Below, one piece after another: positions 25,717-34,005 of a DNA stretch of 59,676 nt. Source of the DNA: JAPKZH01 sp964537875 (GTDB taxonomy: Bacteria > Acidobacteriota > Aminicenantia > Aminicenantales > UBA4085); NCBI GenBank assembly GCA_964537875.1, contig CAZIDN010000015.1:1-59676 (forward strand). Reading direction: 5' to 3'. Made by a program: the position numbers and the translations under genes. The notes under the pieces are model-generated. The model saw only the letters and a program-made list of their open reading frames with translations, had not been told where the DNA came from and did not search any database. Each line of letters begins with the position of its first letter. Position 1 is the stretch's first letter.

Positions 25717-26937
25717 CTACTCTTTGACTCGAGAGCTTGTCGATGCGCGTGGCGAAAAGGTGAGGACCTGAAACGGCGCCTCGTCCGGCCGGCCCGGAGA
25801 GATGTGAAGCTCGGGATTCTCGCCGAGGACCATGATGGTGCAGCCATAGGTCCCCGTATTATTGATGCCCGAAGCTCGGTTCTGGAAGAGGGTCTTCAGG
25901 ACGGCGAGGTCGATCGCAGCGGAGTTGTCCTTAAGGACCTGGCCGAGATAGTTGAACCGCGGGCAGAGGGCCCGGTATTTCTCCAGGGTTATCCCCCTGC
26001 GCTTCAACATCTCCGGAAATCTCGGGTTGAAATCATCATTGATCAGAGGATGGTTCGTATGGTAGGTGAATTGGGCGCCTTCGAACGGGATGAATCCGGA
26101 CATTTTGCCGGCCGAGCGCTCGAAGGAGGCAACATCGGCCGGTCCGCCGAGGACATAGTTCTGCGGCGCCGCGGGCTGGATGTCCTGAAGAAACCTCACC
26201 GCCTGCTCATAGGTTTTTTGGCGCAAAATTCCCCTGATGACGAAGCTGACGGGAAGCCCTTTTGGGGAATAGGCGAGTTGGGTAACGGCGTTGACACAGA
26301 CCGCGACTGACCGGCTGTTCAATCCGTTGGAAGCGATGATTCCCGGGACCGTGAAGACGAGGGTTTTCAGACCCTCCCGCTTGTCCCGGAGGCGAAGGAC
26401 CGTCTGAAAACCATGATAGAATGTTGGGATATCCAGTGTCTGGGCGACATAAGCGGGGTTACCGTTCCTTTTTCCGGCGGCTATGGACGTGCACTTGGAG
26501 AGGCCCAGGTCAGCTTTCATGGCCCAGACCTCGTCGATGAGCTGGTAAGCGTACATCGTGTCGAAATCCACGCCGGCTCCGTCGGCGATGCCGCGGACTT
26601 CATCGAGGAGGCCCGGCGTCCAACGTTCGATGGCGGGCTTGAAATCCGTTTTCTTCAGGAGATTCTGAATGAAAACCTCAGCCGTGACCCCATAAGTCTT
26701 GGTGATGTCCTCTTTCCAGCGTCTGACCAGCTCCTGAATTTCCACCTTGAGAGTCCGGCCGTGGACCTTCCCCATCTGGTAGGACGTTCCTTCCAGATCG
26801 ACGATTCGGAGTTTCTCCGCCCGTCCGGGTACGGAGCCGCCCCCGGCGGCAAAAGCCGAGAACAGGAAGACAACCAGGGCAAGCAAGAGGACAAGCCCGT
26901 TTGCCGATAATGTCGCCGGGCATCTTCTTTTTTGCAT
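25717..26937 (-). CDS. C45 family autoproteolytic acyltransferase/hydrolase
   Basis: A 406-residue Ntn-hydrolase of the acyl-CoA:6-aminopenicillanic acid acyltransferase-like family (peptidase C45), exported by a signal peptide (LVLLLALVVFLFSAFAAG). The family start YQMGKVHGRTLK is at about residue 53. The self-cleavage cysteine is in LSKCTSIAAG near 148, followed by QTLDIP, with the later conserved segments YTHTNHP-like (FTYHTNHPL) and TYGCTIMVL. The reaction is amide hydrolysis or transfer; the substrate is unknown. gagaggagt precedes the ATG. The stop lies directly at the border of the GGT/R1 repeat, so the extreme C-terminus may have been altered by that join. Confidence 0.85.
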   Translation of the reverse strand: MQKRRCPATLSANGLVLLLALVVFLFSAFAAGGGSVPGRAEKLRIVDLEGTSYQMGKVHGRTLKVEIQELVRRWKEDITKTYGVTAEVFIQNLLKKTDFKPAIERWTPGLLDEVRGIADGAGVDFDTMYAYQLIDEVWAMKADLGLSKCTSIAAGKRNGNPAYVAQTLDIPTFYHGFQTVLRLRDKREGLKTLVFTVPGIIASNGLNSRSVAVCVNAVTQLAYSPKGLPVSFVIRGILRQKTYEQAVRFLQDIQPAAPQNYVLGGPADVASFERSAGKMSGFIPFEGAQFTYHTNHPLINDDFNPRFPEMLKRRGITLEKYRALCPRFNYLGQVLKDNSAAIDLAVLKTLFQNRASGINNTGTYGCTIMVLGENPELHISPGRPDEAPFQVLTFSPRASTSSRVKE

Positions 26938-27029
26938 CAGGCTATACTCCTCTCCGGCAGTCTCTGGCGAAGATCCTGCCTTTTAACAACGCTGGTAATA
27001 TACGTCCCGCCGCGAGGACAATCAAGAAG

Positions 27030-27196
27030 CGGCGTTCTTGTCCCCTTTACGCTGTTTTCAGCCCAATTTGACATCCGATCACGCTCCGATTTATCATCCC
27101 TAACGATGGGACGAGGTAAAATCGGCACAAGAAACCTCACTCAGCCATCGCCGCGGAAAAGGAAATTATTATCAATGCCGTCAAAAGGAGGAGATC
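27030..27196 (+). repeat. dispersed promoter element R1, copy D
   Basis: R1 with the leader variant of the propeller paralogues (ctcactcagccatcgc, ggaaattattatcaat) ending in aaaaggaggagatc before the ATG. Shared almost unchanged with 33935-34005 and 40500-40614. Confidence 0.85.
27068..27097 (+). promoter_or_regulatory. sigma70-type promoter in R1 copy D
   Basis: TTGACA at 27068-27073, 18-base spacer, TATCAT at 27092-27097, about 100 bases ahead of the propeller ATG. Confidence 0.6.
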
Positions 27197-28327
27197 ATGA
27201 GGCTGAGAAAGCAATTTCCAGTCCTTTGCCTGATTATGACCGTAGCGTCCTTGGCTGCTCTTTCAGGTCAGCAGAAATCTTATCCGGTCGTCACCGTTAT
27301 TAAAGATGGCGTAAAGACTATCACGAATCCCGAATATCCCCGTGACGGCCGCTTTATCGCCAAGCTCACGGCGGAGATGTCCTGCGGCGAGGAGGCAAAG
27401 CCGGAGATGGCAATGCTGAACAAGCCTCTTGATCTGAGGGTTGACGACCAAGGCCGCGTTTACGTCATGGATTGGGGGGATGTTCACATCAAAGTTTATG
27501 ACAGCCAAGGCCGTTTTCTTAGGACCATCGGCCGAAAAGGTCAGGGGCCGGGAGAATTCGACCTCCCCGTTTTTTTTGATTTAATGACTGGCGGAAAAGT
27601 CTGCATTCTGGATGGTCGACAACGGCGGATCACGATCCTCACCAATGAAGGCCAGTATATCTCCAGCTTTCGCTTTGATGGCTTTTTCCGCTCTCTGGCT
27701 ATCGACGGACAGGATCGCCTTTTTCTCGCAAAATCCGCGCCCGGCGAAGAGTTGAAATTATCGACTGAATTCCGCGAGGTCCCCTACATCACAAGCATCT
27801 TTCGCACGGACGCTTCAGGTAAAGAGATGGTCCATCTGACCGACTTCCACGGCGAGGTCCAGGTGATGAAGGCCGTTGGCAGCGGCGGAATCGTGGGCAG
27901 TATGGGAGTTTATATGATCGTCTGGGCCATCAATCCTCAGGGAAAGCTCTACGGCGGCTACAATGAGATCTATCGCCTTGGAGCATATGGGCCTGACGGC
28001 AAGATCGAATTCGCCTTCGGCCGGGAGTTCACTCCACTCAAGAATCCCGGCTACAAAGGTGAGCCCGGCCAAAAGAAGACGATGCCCGCGTTCAATCGAA
28101 CGATCATTTTCGATGAAGCGGGAAACCTCTGGGTCGAACTTTACAAGGAGAATACCACAAAGGATTTCATCTGCGATGTTTTCTCGCCCGAAGGGATTTA
28201 TCTCAAACAAGTCAGGATCGAGCAGCGGATCTTCCAGTTCAAGAAAGGAAAAGCTTACAGCATCGTTCAGCCCGAGGATGGATACCCCTCAATCAAGCGC
28301 TTTCTGATTGAGCTGGTGGCGGAATAG
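27197..28327 (+). CDS. 6-bladed beta-propeller protein, paralogue 1
   Basis: 376 residues with an N-terminal signal (FPVLCLIMTVASLAALSGQ) and blades rich in G.VYV.D and the turn GRKGQGPGEFD near 118. Nearly identical along its whole length to 34006-35136 and 40615-41745; the differences concentrate in residues 215-240 (the MKAVGSGGIVGSMGVY stretch) and the C-terminal 40. A strong ribosome site (aaaggaggag) and R1 promoter precede it. The family lacks catalytic residues; a binding or envelope role is inferred. Confidence 0.85.
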   Translation: MRLRKQFPVLCLIMTVASLAALSGQQKSYPVVTVIKDGVKTITNPEYPRDGRFIAKLTAEMSCGEEAKPEMAMLNKPLDLRVDDQGRVYVMDWGDVHIKVYDSQGRFLRTIGRKGQGPGEFDLPVFFDLMTGGKVCILDGRQRRITILTNEGQYISSFRFDGFFRSLAIDGQDRLFLAKSAPGEELKLSTEFREVPYITSIFRTDASGKEMVHLTDFHGEVQVMKAVGSGGIVGSMGVYMIVWAINPQGKLYGGYNEIYRLGAYGPDGKIEFAFGREFTPLKNPGYKGEPGQKKTMPAFNRTIIFDEAGNLWVELYKENTTKDFICDVFSPEGIYLKQVRIEQRIFQFKKGKAYSIVQPEDGYPSIKRFLIELVAE

Positions 28328-28412
28328 TATCCCCGTAATCCTCGTCGATCTTCTCCAAGGCCGCTTTGATCTGCTTGCTCAAGGTTTCATACTTTTCTAA
28401 ATCTTTGCTATC
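28328..28412. repeat. conserved tail behind propeller paralogue 1
   Basis: About 80 bases kept behind all three paralogues (also 35137-35215 and 41746-41815). Read on the minus strand it is open and encodes KYETLSKQIKAALEKIDED followed by YGDTI, running into the propeller stop. It looks like a lost convergent gene whose last codons travelled with the propeller. Confidence 0.6.
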
Positions 28413-28429
28413 CAAAGAATGGGGGGAAG

Positions 28430-28578
28430 TTCAACCGGCCTTCTTCTCGGCCATTTCCTGTTCTAACATCGATCATCAGCCGGATTTAACATTTTTATGG
28501 GCGCGGGCGTATCGTCATGGGACTCAGACAGGATAGATCTCAAGCGTACGGAAAAAAGCAAACTCCAATCACCTCTAC
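28430..28578. repeat. dispersed repeat R2, copy 2
   Basis: Matches 4830-4985 from ccggccttcttc to cgtacggaaaaa and beyond. See that entry. Confidence 0.7.
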
Positions 28579-28706
28579 CAATACCCACTTAACTGAATTT
28601 TTGTTTTTGCAGCATAAAGAGCCCCAATTATGGTAATTATGATTAGATCAATAATGACTACCATAGGGGTATATGCGAGGGCTAATCCCAGATTTTTCTT
28701 ATTCAC
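28575..28706 (-). CDS. small membrane protein or gene remnant
   Basis: A 44-codon frame from a GTG at 28706 encodes mostly one hydrophobic helix (MVVIIDLIIITIIGALYA) with a basic start. It lies 30 bases behind the glyoxalase-like gene on the same strand, and its stop coincides with the border of repeat R2. The ribosome site is poor. It could equally be the C-terminal end of a lost membrane protein. Confidence 0.3.
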   Translation of the reverse strand: MNKKNLGLALAYTPMVVIIDLIIITIIGALYAAKTKIQLSGYW

Positions 28707-28736
28707 CGCCTCGTTAATTCAAGGAGAGTTGCTCAC

Positions 28737-29777
28737 TTATCGCTGGAATAATTCCATCCAAACCCCGTGCGTCAAGTCCGGCGGGATCAGGATGCTCTGG
28801 CCGTAAAAACCGTTGTACGGTCTCAGTTTCCGCCCAGAGTGGCCCACCACCCAAGAGCGTGCTTGGTTCAAGTCAGAAACTTCGATGCTGACGCCGAGAA
28901 CGGATCCATCGTCGTGATTTGAAAGGAACTTGCTCAACGCGCCATTATCGTCGGTGGACCGCAGCAAGAGCAAGCATCCCATGCCAGCCTTGACTTCTCG
29001 GCCCTTGGCCCCCAAGAATTTCGCCTCACGAGTCTCGCCCGGTTCGAAGCCTGCATCACGAAGGTTCCGAAGTTGGGCATCCAGATCGCGTACGGCGAAC
29101 CACACTGAGCGAATACCCAGCGCGGTATTGGGATGGGTCATCATGCCCTGTTTCCGCAGGGCGGCAAGCCTCCCGGGCCTCTCGGGGGAGACATACTCGA
29201 TAAGGAAAAGGAAATTCGACAACATAAAAGGTTGTCTTTCCCCTGAAGGTTTGTCGGAAATGAATACATAGTAGTATGGAGGTGGAGGCGGCTTAGGCTG
29301 CTTTTCCTTCGTGGCACTCTCTTCTCCACCCAGGACGGCCTCAAAGTTCTGGGCCTTCAGATAATCGGCCGCGTCCTTTGCGGACGATGTTGCTAGACCC
29401 AAAAAAATCGCCCCTTCATGCTTCTCCGCGAAATCCGCAAAACCCTTGGTTTGATCCGATATAGTAGCAACGGAAGTCAGCTCCAGATAGCTGTTGTTCT
29501 CAAAAAAAACGGAACTTCTTACTGTTCCGTCTGTAAAAGGCGGAATTTTAAAGTACTTGAAACCGAGTACCTGTTCGTAGTCACGGTTGGTTTTTTCGAG
29601 GTCTCGAACCGCTATCCCGACGTGATCGATGCTGAGACCATGCCCGAGCAGAGGATGAGCCGGTTTCTGGGCGTGAGTGAAAACAAGCGTTGCTTGACTC
29701 TCGGCCGGCTTTTGCCGGGCACAGGAAAAAGAAAACAAGAAAGAAAAAAGAAGTAACAGAATTAATATTTTTCTCAT
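28737..29777 (-). CDS. VOC (glyoxalase-like) domain lipoprotein
   Basis: 346 residues starting with a lipoprotein signal (LLLLFSFLFSFSC, cysteine near residue 19). The body is a VOC-superfamily domain of the glyoxalase-like kind: GLSIDHVGIAVRDLEKTNRD around residue 50 and a second half with VWFAVRDLDAQLRNLRDAGF, giving the paired beta-alpha-beta-beta-beta modules. A proline-rich loop (PKPPPPPYYY) lies between. The ATG at 29777 is chosen because aaggagggg lies 9 bases upstream. Metal ligands cannot be fixed by eye. The IS4-type element is inserted about 37 bases upstream of the start, so native promoter sequence has been displaced. Confidence 0.8.
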   Translation of the reverse strand: MRKILILLLLFSFLFSFSCARQKPAESQATLVFTHAQKPAHPLLGHGLSIDHVGIAVRDLEKTNRDYEQVLGFKYFKIPPFTDGTVRSSVFFENNSYLELTSVATISDQTKGFADFAEKHEGAIFLGLATSSAKDAADYLKAQNFEAVLGGEESATKEKQPKPPPPPYYYVFISDKPSGERQPFMLSNFLFLIEYVSPERPGRLAALRKQGMMTHPNTALGIRSVWFAVRDLDAQLRNLRDAGFEPGETREAKFLGAKGREVKAGMGCLLLLRSTDDNGALSKFLSNHDDGSVLGVSIEVSDLNQARSWVVGHSGRKLRPYNGFYGQSILIPPDLTHGVWMELFQR

Positions 29778-29822
29778 CAAATACTCCCCTCCTTCAGAGC
29801 GAAATTATTATATATTATATTT

Positions 29823-31147
29823 CAGTAGTGTCCAGTTAAGAAAATTGAAAAGTCATCCATAATGAACATAACACAGAGGATACGGCCTGTTTCGGTCGTA
29901 ATCGATTTGAACGCGATGTTGTATAATCGGCGCTCTTCTGATTCGAAATATCAAGGAGCGACCGATGAATACCCAGCCTTCCGTCTTCGCCCAGATCATG
30001 GCCTTTCTGCCACTGCAGGAGTTTCGAAAATGCGTCCGGCGTTATCAGGGAGACTACAAAGTCCGGAGATTTACATGCCTCGACCAGTTCTTCTGTCTGG
30101 CCTTCGCCCAACTGACTTACCGGGAAAGCCTCCGCGATATCGTATCCTGCCTGCGAACCATGAAGAGCCGGCTCTATCATATGGGCATCCGCGGCCGCAT
30201 CTCTCGCAACAACTTGGCCAATGCCAACGAAGTGCGGGACTGGCGCATCTACGCCGATTTCGCCCAGGTCCTCATCGCCGAAGCCCGTCGACTCTACCGC
30301 GGCGAGGACATCGGCCTGGAACTCAAGAACACAGTTTACGCCTTCGATTCCACCACGATCGACTTGTGCCTGTCGCTTTTCCCTTAGGCCCGATTCCGCA
30401 AACGCAAGGGCGCCATCAAACTCCATACGCTTCTCGACCTGCGTGGATCGATCCCCTCTTTTATCCATATGACAGAAGGAAGAACGCACGATGTCCGGAT
30501 CCTCGATGATCTCCCGCTTGAGCCCGGATCCTTCTATATCTTGGATCGGGCGTATCTGGACTTCTTCCGACTCTACACGCTTCATCAACACCGAGTATTT
30601 TTCGTCATCCGGGCCAAAGCGAATCTTCAGTCGCGCCGGATCTCCTCGCGGGCCGTCGATAAAACCATGGACCTGATCTCTGACCAAACGATCGTCCTGA
30701 CCGGACCAAAATCGAAAAGCGACTATCCCGAACATCTTCGTCGGGTCCGATTCTATGATCGGGAGAACGACCGCCGGCTGACCTTCCTGACGAACAACTT
30801 TCTTCAGCCCGCCTTGACCATCGCCGAGCTCTACAAGCTTCGCTGGCAGGTCGAACTGTTCTTCCGTTGGATCAAACAAAACCTGCGGATCAAGTCGTTC
30901 TATGGGACATCGGAGAACGCTGTGCGGACGCAGATCTGGGTGGCGATCACAGTTTACGCGCTCGTCGCTATCATCAAGAAGAGGTTGCCGCTGGAACTCC
31001 CGCTCTACACTTTTTTGCAGATTTTGAGCGTGACCGCGTTCGAGAAAATCCCGTTGAATCAACTGCTTACAGAAAACGGCGGCCATGAATCTATCCTCGA
31101 TGACTGTAACCAATTATTATTGTTCAACTTCTAACTGGACAGCACTG
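29823..31147 (+). mobile_element. IS4-type insertion sequence with 9 bp target duplication
   Basis: A 1325 bp element. The left end cagtagtgtccagttaag and the right end, read inward as cagtgctgtccagttaga, are imperfect terminal inverted repeats. The 9 bp attatattt stands on both sides (29814-29822 and 31148-31156), so the insertion is fresh. One transposase gene lies inside. It landed upstream of the VOC lipoprotein gene, splitting the older flank. Confidence 0.9.
29965..31134 (+). pseudogene. IS4 family transposase with in-frame amber codon
   Basis: A 389-codon frame holding MAFLPLQEFRKCVRRYQGD, the DDE motifs AFDSTTIDLCLS (first Asp) and ILDRAYLDF (second Asp), and the YKLRWQVELFFRWIKQNL region with the catalytic Glu. 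A TAG at 30385-30387 follows LSLFP, where this family has tryptophan (TGG to TAG). Both halves are otherwise clean. Together with the perfect target duplication this points to inactivation after insertion, or to a sequence error. Confidence 0.85.
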
Positions 31148-31191
31148 ATTATATTTCAAAAATAGAAAAAAATTCAGATTGAAAGTTACGA

Positions 31192-31382
31192 TCAAAAATA
31201 GTCCCTCCGTTCCTCGGCCGCCGTCAAGGCGACTTGCTCGAAGACATGGGAGGGCGGCGGCTTCTCGGCCACGAACCGAAGCTTCAGATGATCGATGATC
31301 CGGTCCACGGCCCGATAATCGCTGATGAAGGCCACGATCTTCATCGCTCCCCCGCACTCAGGGCAGAGCATCGGGTCGATAA
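31192..31382 (-). mobile_element. IS91-type transposase relic, C-terminal piece
   Basis: Reads CPECGGAMKIVAFISDYRAV, RIIDHLKLRFVAEKPPP and EERRDYF stop, the zinc-containing tail of IS91-type transposases. It matches the tail at 55825-56010. Only about 60 codons remain. Confidence 0.65.
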
Positions 31383-31583
31383 GTTTTGTTCTGCCTCGGG
31401 CTCTCGGATGAGGCCCGCTTTGACCTTATCACGTAAACGATACGTGTTGCCCTTGATGGTGATCGTCGTTGAGTGATGAAGGATCCGGTCCAGGATCGCT
31501 GTGGCAATCACGGTGTCGCCATAAATCTCGTTCCACTGGGAGAAGCTGCGATTGGACGTCAGGACAAGGGCGCTCTGGATCAG
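31383..31583 (-). mobile_element. istB: IS21-type istB relic, C-terminal piece
   Basis: The minus strand reads ALVLTSNRSFSQWNEIYGD, ATAILDRILHHSTTITIKG and YRLRDK, the C-terminal third of the IstB helper ATPase of IS21 elements. Both ends are cut, by the IS91 relic on one side and the methylglyoxal synthase end on the other. Confidence 0.75.
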
Positions 31584-32055
31584 CTATATTTTACGATGGA
31601 CGTATGCTGTGTAATCCCTGATGACTGGGTGATATTCTTCATTCATAAGAGGCGAAGAAATCATGAAATCCGCGGTCGAGCGATTGCATGCGATGGGGAT
31701 ATTATAGACCACAGCGATTCGAAGGAGCGCTTTGACATCAACATCATGCGGATGCGGTTCCATTGGGTCCCAAAAAAATATGACAAAATCGATTCGGCCC
31801 TCGGCAATCATTCCCCCGAGCTGCTGATCCCCTCCTAGCGGACCTAACTTCAATTTGGTGATTTCAAAAGCCTCTTTTTTTTATATGATCATGTTCAAAT
31901 TTTTGGCTGATGATTTCCTCTACCAAGCGGCCCGTGGTCCCAGTGCAGACCAATTTATGCCGAACCAAGGTCCGATAGTTGAACTCGACCCACTCTCCGA
32001 GGTCGGGTTTCCGATTATCGTGTGCCACAAGAGCAATCGTTTTTATCCTTTCCAT
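31584..32055 (-). pseudogene. mgsA: methylglyoxal synthase with a homopolymer frameshift
   Basis: Two frames together give a normal-length (about 156 residue) enzyme that turns dihydroxyacetone phosphate into methylglyoxal. The N-terminal part has IALVAHDNRKPDL and CTGTTGRL; the rest has LGPLGGDQQLGGMIAEG, FFWDPMEPHPHDVDVKALLR and NIPIACNRSTADF, all hallmarks. The frames meet at a run of eight A on the coding strand (31873-31880); seven would restore one frame. It may be an assembly error, a slippage site or a fresh null. The natural C-terminus is present. Confidence 0.85.
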
Positions 32056-32219
32056 AGAAAAGCCTCCATGTTAATTCAAACGTCTACTGCCGCCGATCTA
32101 ACCAGCATAATTTTATCGGAAAAAGGCATGATCTCGCAAATCCAATATATGATTTCGCCTCGGGTGAATATTTCCATCTATCTGAATTCTTCAATAATTA
32201 TGGGAGAAAAGTGAATCTC

Positions 32220-32574
32220 CCCACGGCAATGCCGTTTCCATCACCTACATCCTGAATGGAGATTTCGGTGCCTACCTGGTCCCCCCAGGCAGTGGAGTGG
32301 TCCTGAACAATTCTCTGTCTGATTTCAACAATAAGGTGAGGCCTGGAGGCTTCGGCCGGGCCAACCTGCCCGCGCCGGGAAAGAGGCCCCTGTCCAGCAT
32401 GACGCCCACGATTATCGCAAAAAACGGCAAGCCCCATTGGGTCATCGGAAGTCCCGGCGGCCAGACCATCATCTCCACGAATGTCCAGGTGACGGTTAAC
32501 CTGATCGATTTCGGGATGAACATTGCCGAAGCGGTGGCTGCACCGCGCATCTTCCATGGCTGGATGCCCGACGA
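32220..32574 (+). pseudogene. GGT relic 5
   Basis: About 118 codons of the GGT small subunit (GNAVSITYILNGDFGAYLV to RIFHGWMPDD), very close to 14231-14586. It lacks the nucleophile threonine and the C-terminus. The right end is joined to R1 within ccgacga (32568-32574), a heptamer common to GGT and R1. Confidence 0.9.
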
Positions 32575-32690
32575 CGCCCCGATTTATCATTCCCAACGAT
32601 GGGGTGAGGCGAAATTGGAGCATGAACACTCATTCCACCGGCGCAGCAGAGAAACGAATTTATTATCACCTCATCTAAGGGAGTGGATCG
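32568..32690 (+). repeat. R1 copy F, lacking its -35 box
   Basis: Starts inside R1 at ccgacgacgccccgatttat, so the TATCAT is present but TTGACA is replaced by GGT sequence. It leads into the propeller gene at 32776. Confidence 0.75.
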
Positions 32691-32775
32691 TCAATTCCGA
32701 GCTCAGGGGAGAGTAAATCGTTTATGTGACAAAAATGAAACTCCCGACGCCTTTTGTCTCTCAAGGGGGGATCAC

Positions 32776-33900
32776 ATGAAAAAAATTGCTTATCTTTGTA
32801 TTTTTCCTCTCTGTTTTGTCCTGATAGGAGCGCGCCTTGGACAGGACAAAATCGAGACCAAAACCATCGACGGAGTCGTCCATGTCCAAAACCCCGCCAA
32901 ACCCCCCAAGGGGGTCGTGACCCTCGAACTCGAAAAGATCCTTGAGATAGATCCCTATAAGTTTCCTGATGTCGGGGCAAGAATTATTTATGCCGCGCGC
33001 GCCGACGACGGCACCGTCGTCCTCTACGATCCGAACAGCGCTGAGGCCCACCGCTTCTCGGCCAAAGGAGAATACCTCGGCCGGCTTTTTCAGAAAGGAC
33101 AAGGTCCCGGCGAGTTTGCCTCAGGCACGCTAATATGGTTCAGGGATGACTCTTATTTGGTGGCAAGTTTTGGAAAAGTAGCAAAATACGATAAAAGCGG
33201 CAAGTTCCTGGAAGAAAGAAGAATCGAAAAGTTTCCCTCGCTCTTCGTGAACGACGAATTTTACTTTACCGAGCAAAGGACTCGGGAGATTAGAAAAATC
33301 TTGTTGATCCATTCACCGAAGAACGGCCGGGCATCCCTGCCTCCCATACTCTTCTTCGAAGCTCAGGAGACATGGCTGCACCGAGCCAATGATGGCTCCA
33401 ACCGAGGCTTCGGCAGCATTTGGACCACTCCCAATATCCTCCAATGTTATGATCCTCAAATCCGACGATCCTACGTGACAATGAACACATCGATTTCTAT
33501 TCAAGTCCGCGATCTGGATGGTAAAACGCTCCGCGTCATCGAAAAGCCGCACAAAAAAATAAAACTCAGCCGTGAGGCTAAAGAAAAAGTCACATTTTAC
33601 AAAGGTCCCGCTGACAACTGGAAAATCGATAATTGTCCGGACTATTTTGTTGCGTTGCGTGAGATCGAAACCATGCCGGGAGGGCACCTGGCTGCATTTC
33701 GTTTCGTCTCGTTCGAGAAAACGGAAATCGATGTCTTCGATAGCCGGGGCCGATTCATCTATACGCTGGCCTTGCCAGAGAAAACCGAGCTGAGGAATCC
33801 GTTTTTTCACAGAACGGGGTTGGCGGGAGTTCTCTATGGCGAAGATAGCACGGTCTATGTCGAGCACAGAATCAAAAATCTTCCAGAGATATTCCGCTGA
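32776..33900 (+). CDS. 6-bladed beta-propeller secreted protein
   Basis: 374 residues. Signal peptide (IAYLCIFPLCFVLIGARLGQ), then TIDGVVHVQNPAKPPKGVV, a lead-in typical of this propeller family, and the turn FQKGQGPGEFASG near 98. The start at 32776 is set by an aagggggg ribosome site six bases upstream; the longer frame from 32683 reads through repeat sequence. Diverged from the three close paralogues but clearly of the same family. A second propeller gene begins 105 bases downstream. Confidence 0.85.
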   Translation: MKKIAYLCIFPLCFVLIGARLGQDKIETKTIDGVVHVQNPAKPPKGVVTLELEKILEIDPYKFPDVGARIIYAARADDGTVVLYDPNSAEAHRFSAKGEYLGRLFQKGQGPGEFASGTLIWFRDDSYLVASFGKVAKYDKSGKFLEERRIEKFPSLFVNDEFYFTEQRTREIRKILLIHSPKNGRASLPPILFFEAQETWLHRANDGSNRGFGSIWTTPNILQCYDPQIRRSYVTMNTSISIQVRDLDGKTLRVIEKPHKKIKLSREAKEKVTFYKGPADNWKIDNCPDYFVALREIETMPGGHLAAFRFVSFEKTEIDVFDSRGRFIYTLALPEKTELRNPFFHRTGLAGVLYGEDSTVYVEHRIKNLPEIFR

Positions 33901-33934
33901 TTCTTTTCTGATTAAGGCCCGCAAAATAAGCTGG

Positions 33935-34005
33935 CGCATGAATGCTCACTCAGCCATCGCAGCGGAAAAGGAAATTATTATCAATCCCGTCAAAAGGAGG
34001 AGATC
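33935..34005 (+). repeat. R1 copy G, leader part only
   Basis: Only the leader (ctcactcagccatcgcagcg to the aaaaggaggag ribosome site) remains ahead of propeller paralogue 2; the promoter part is lost. Transcription may come through from the gene at 32776. Confidence 0.75.

Noticed and set aside
29836..31113. 425-codon minus-strand frame across the IS4-type element
   Set aside because: Antisense shadow of the transposase; no family motifs, no ribosome site.
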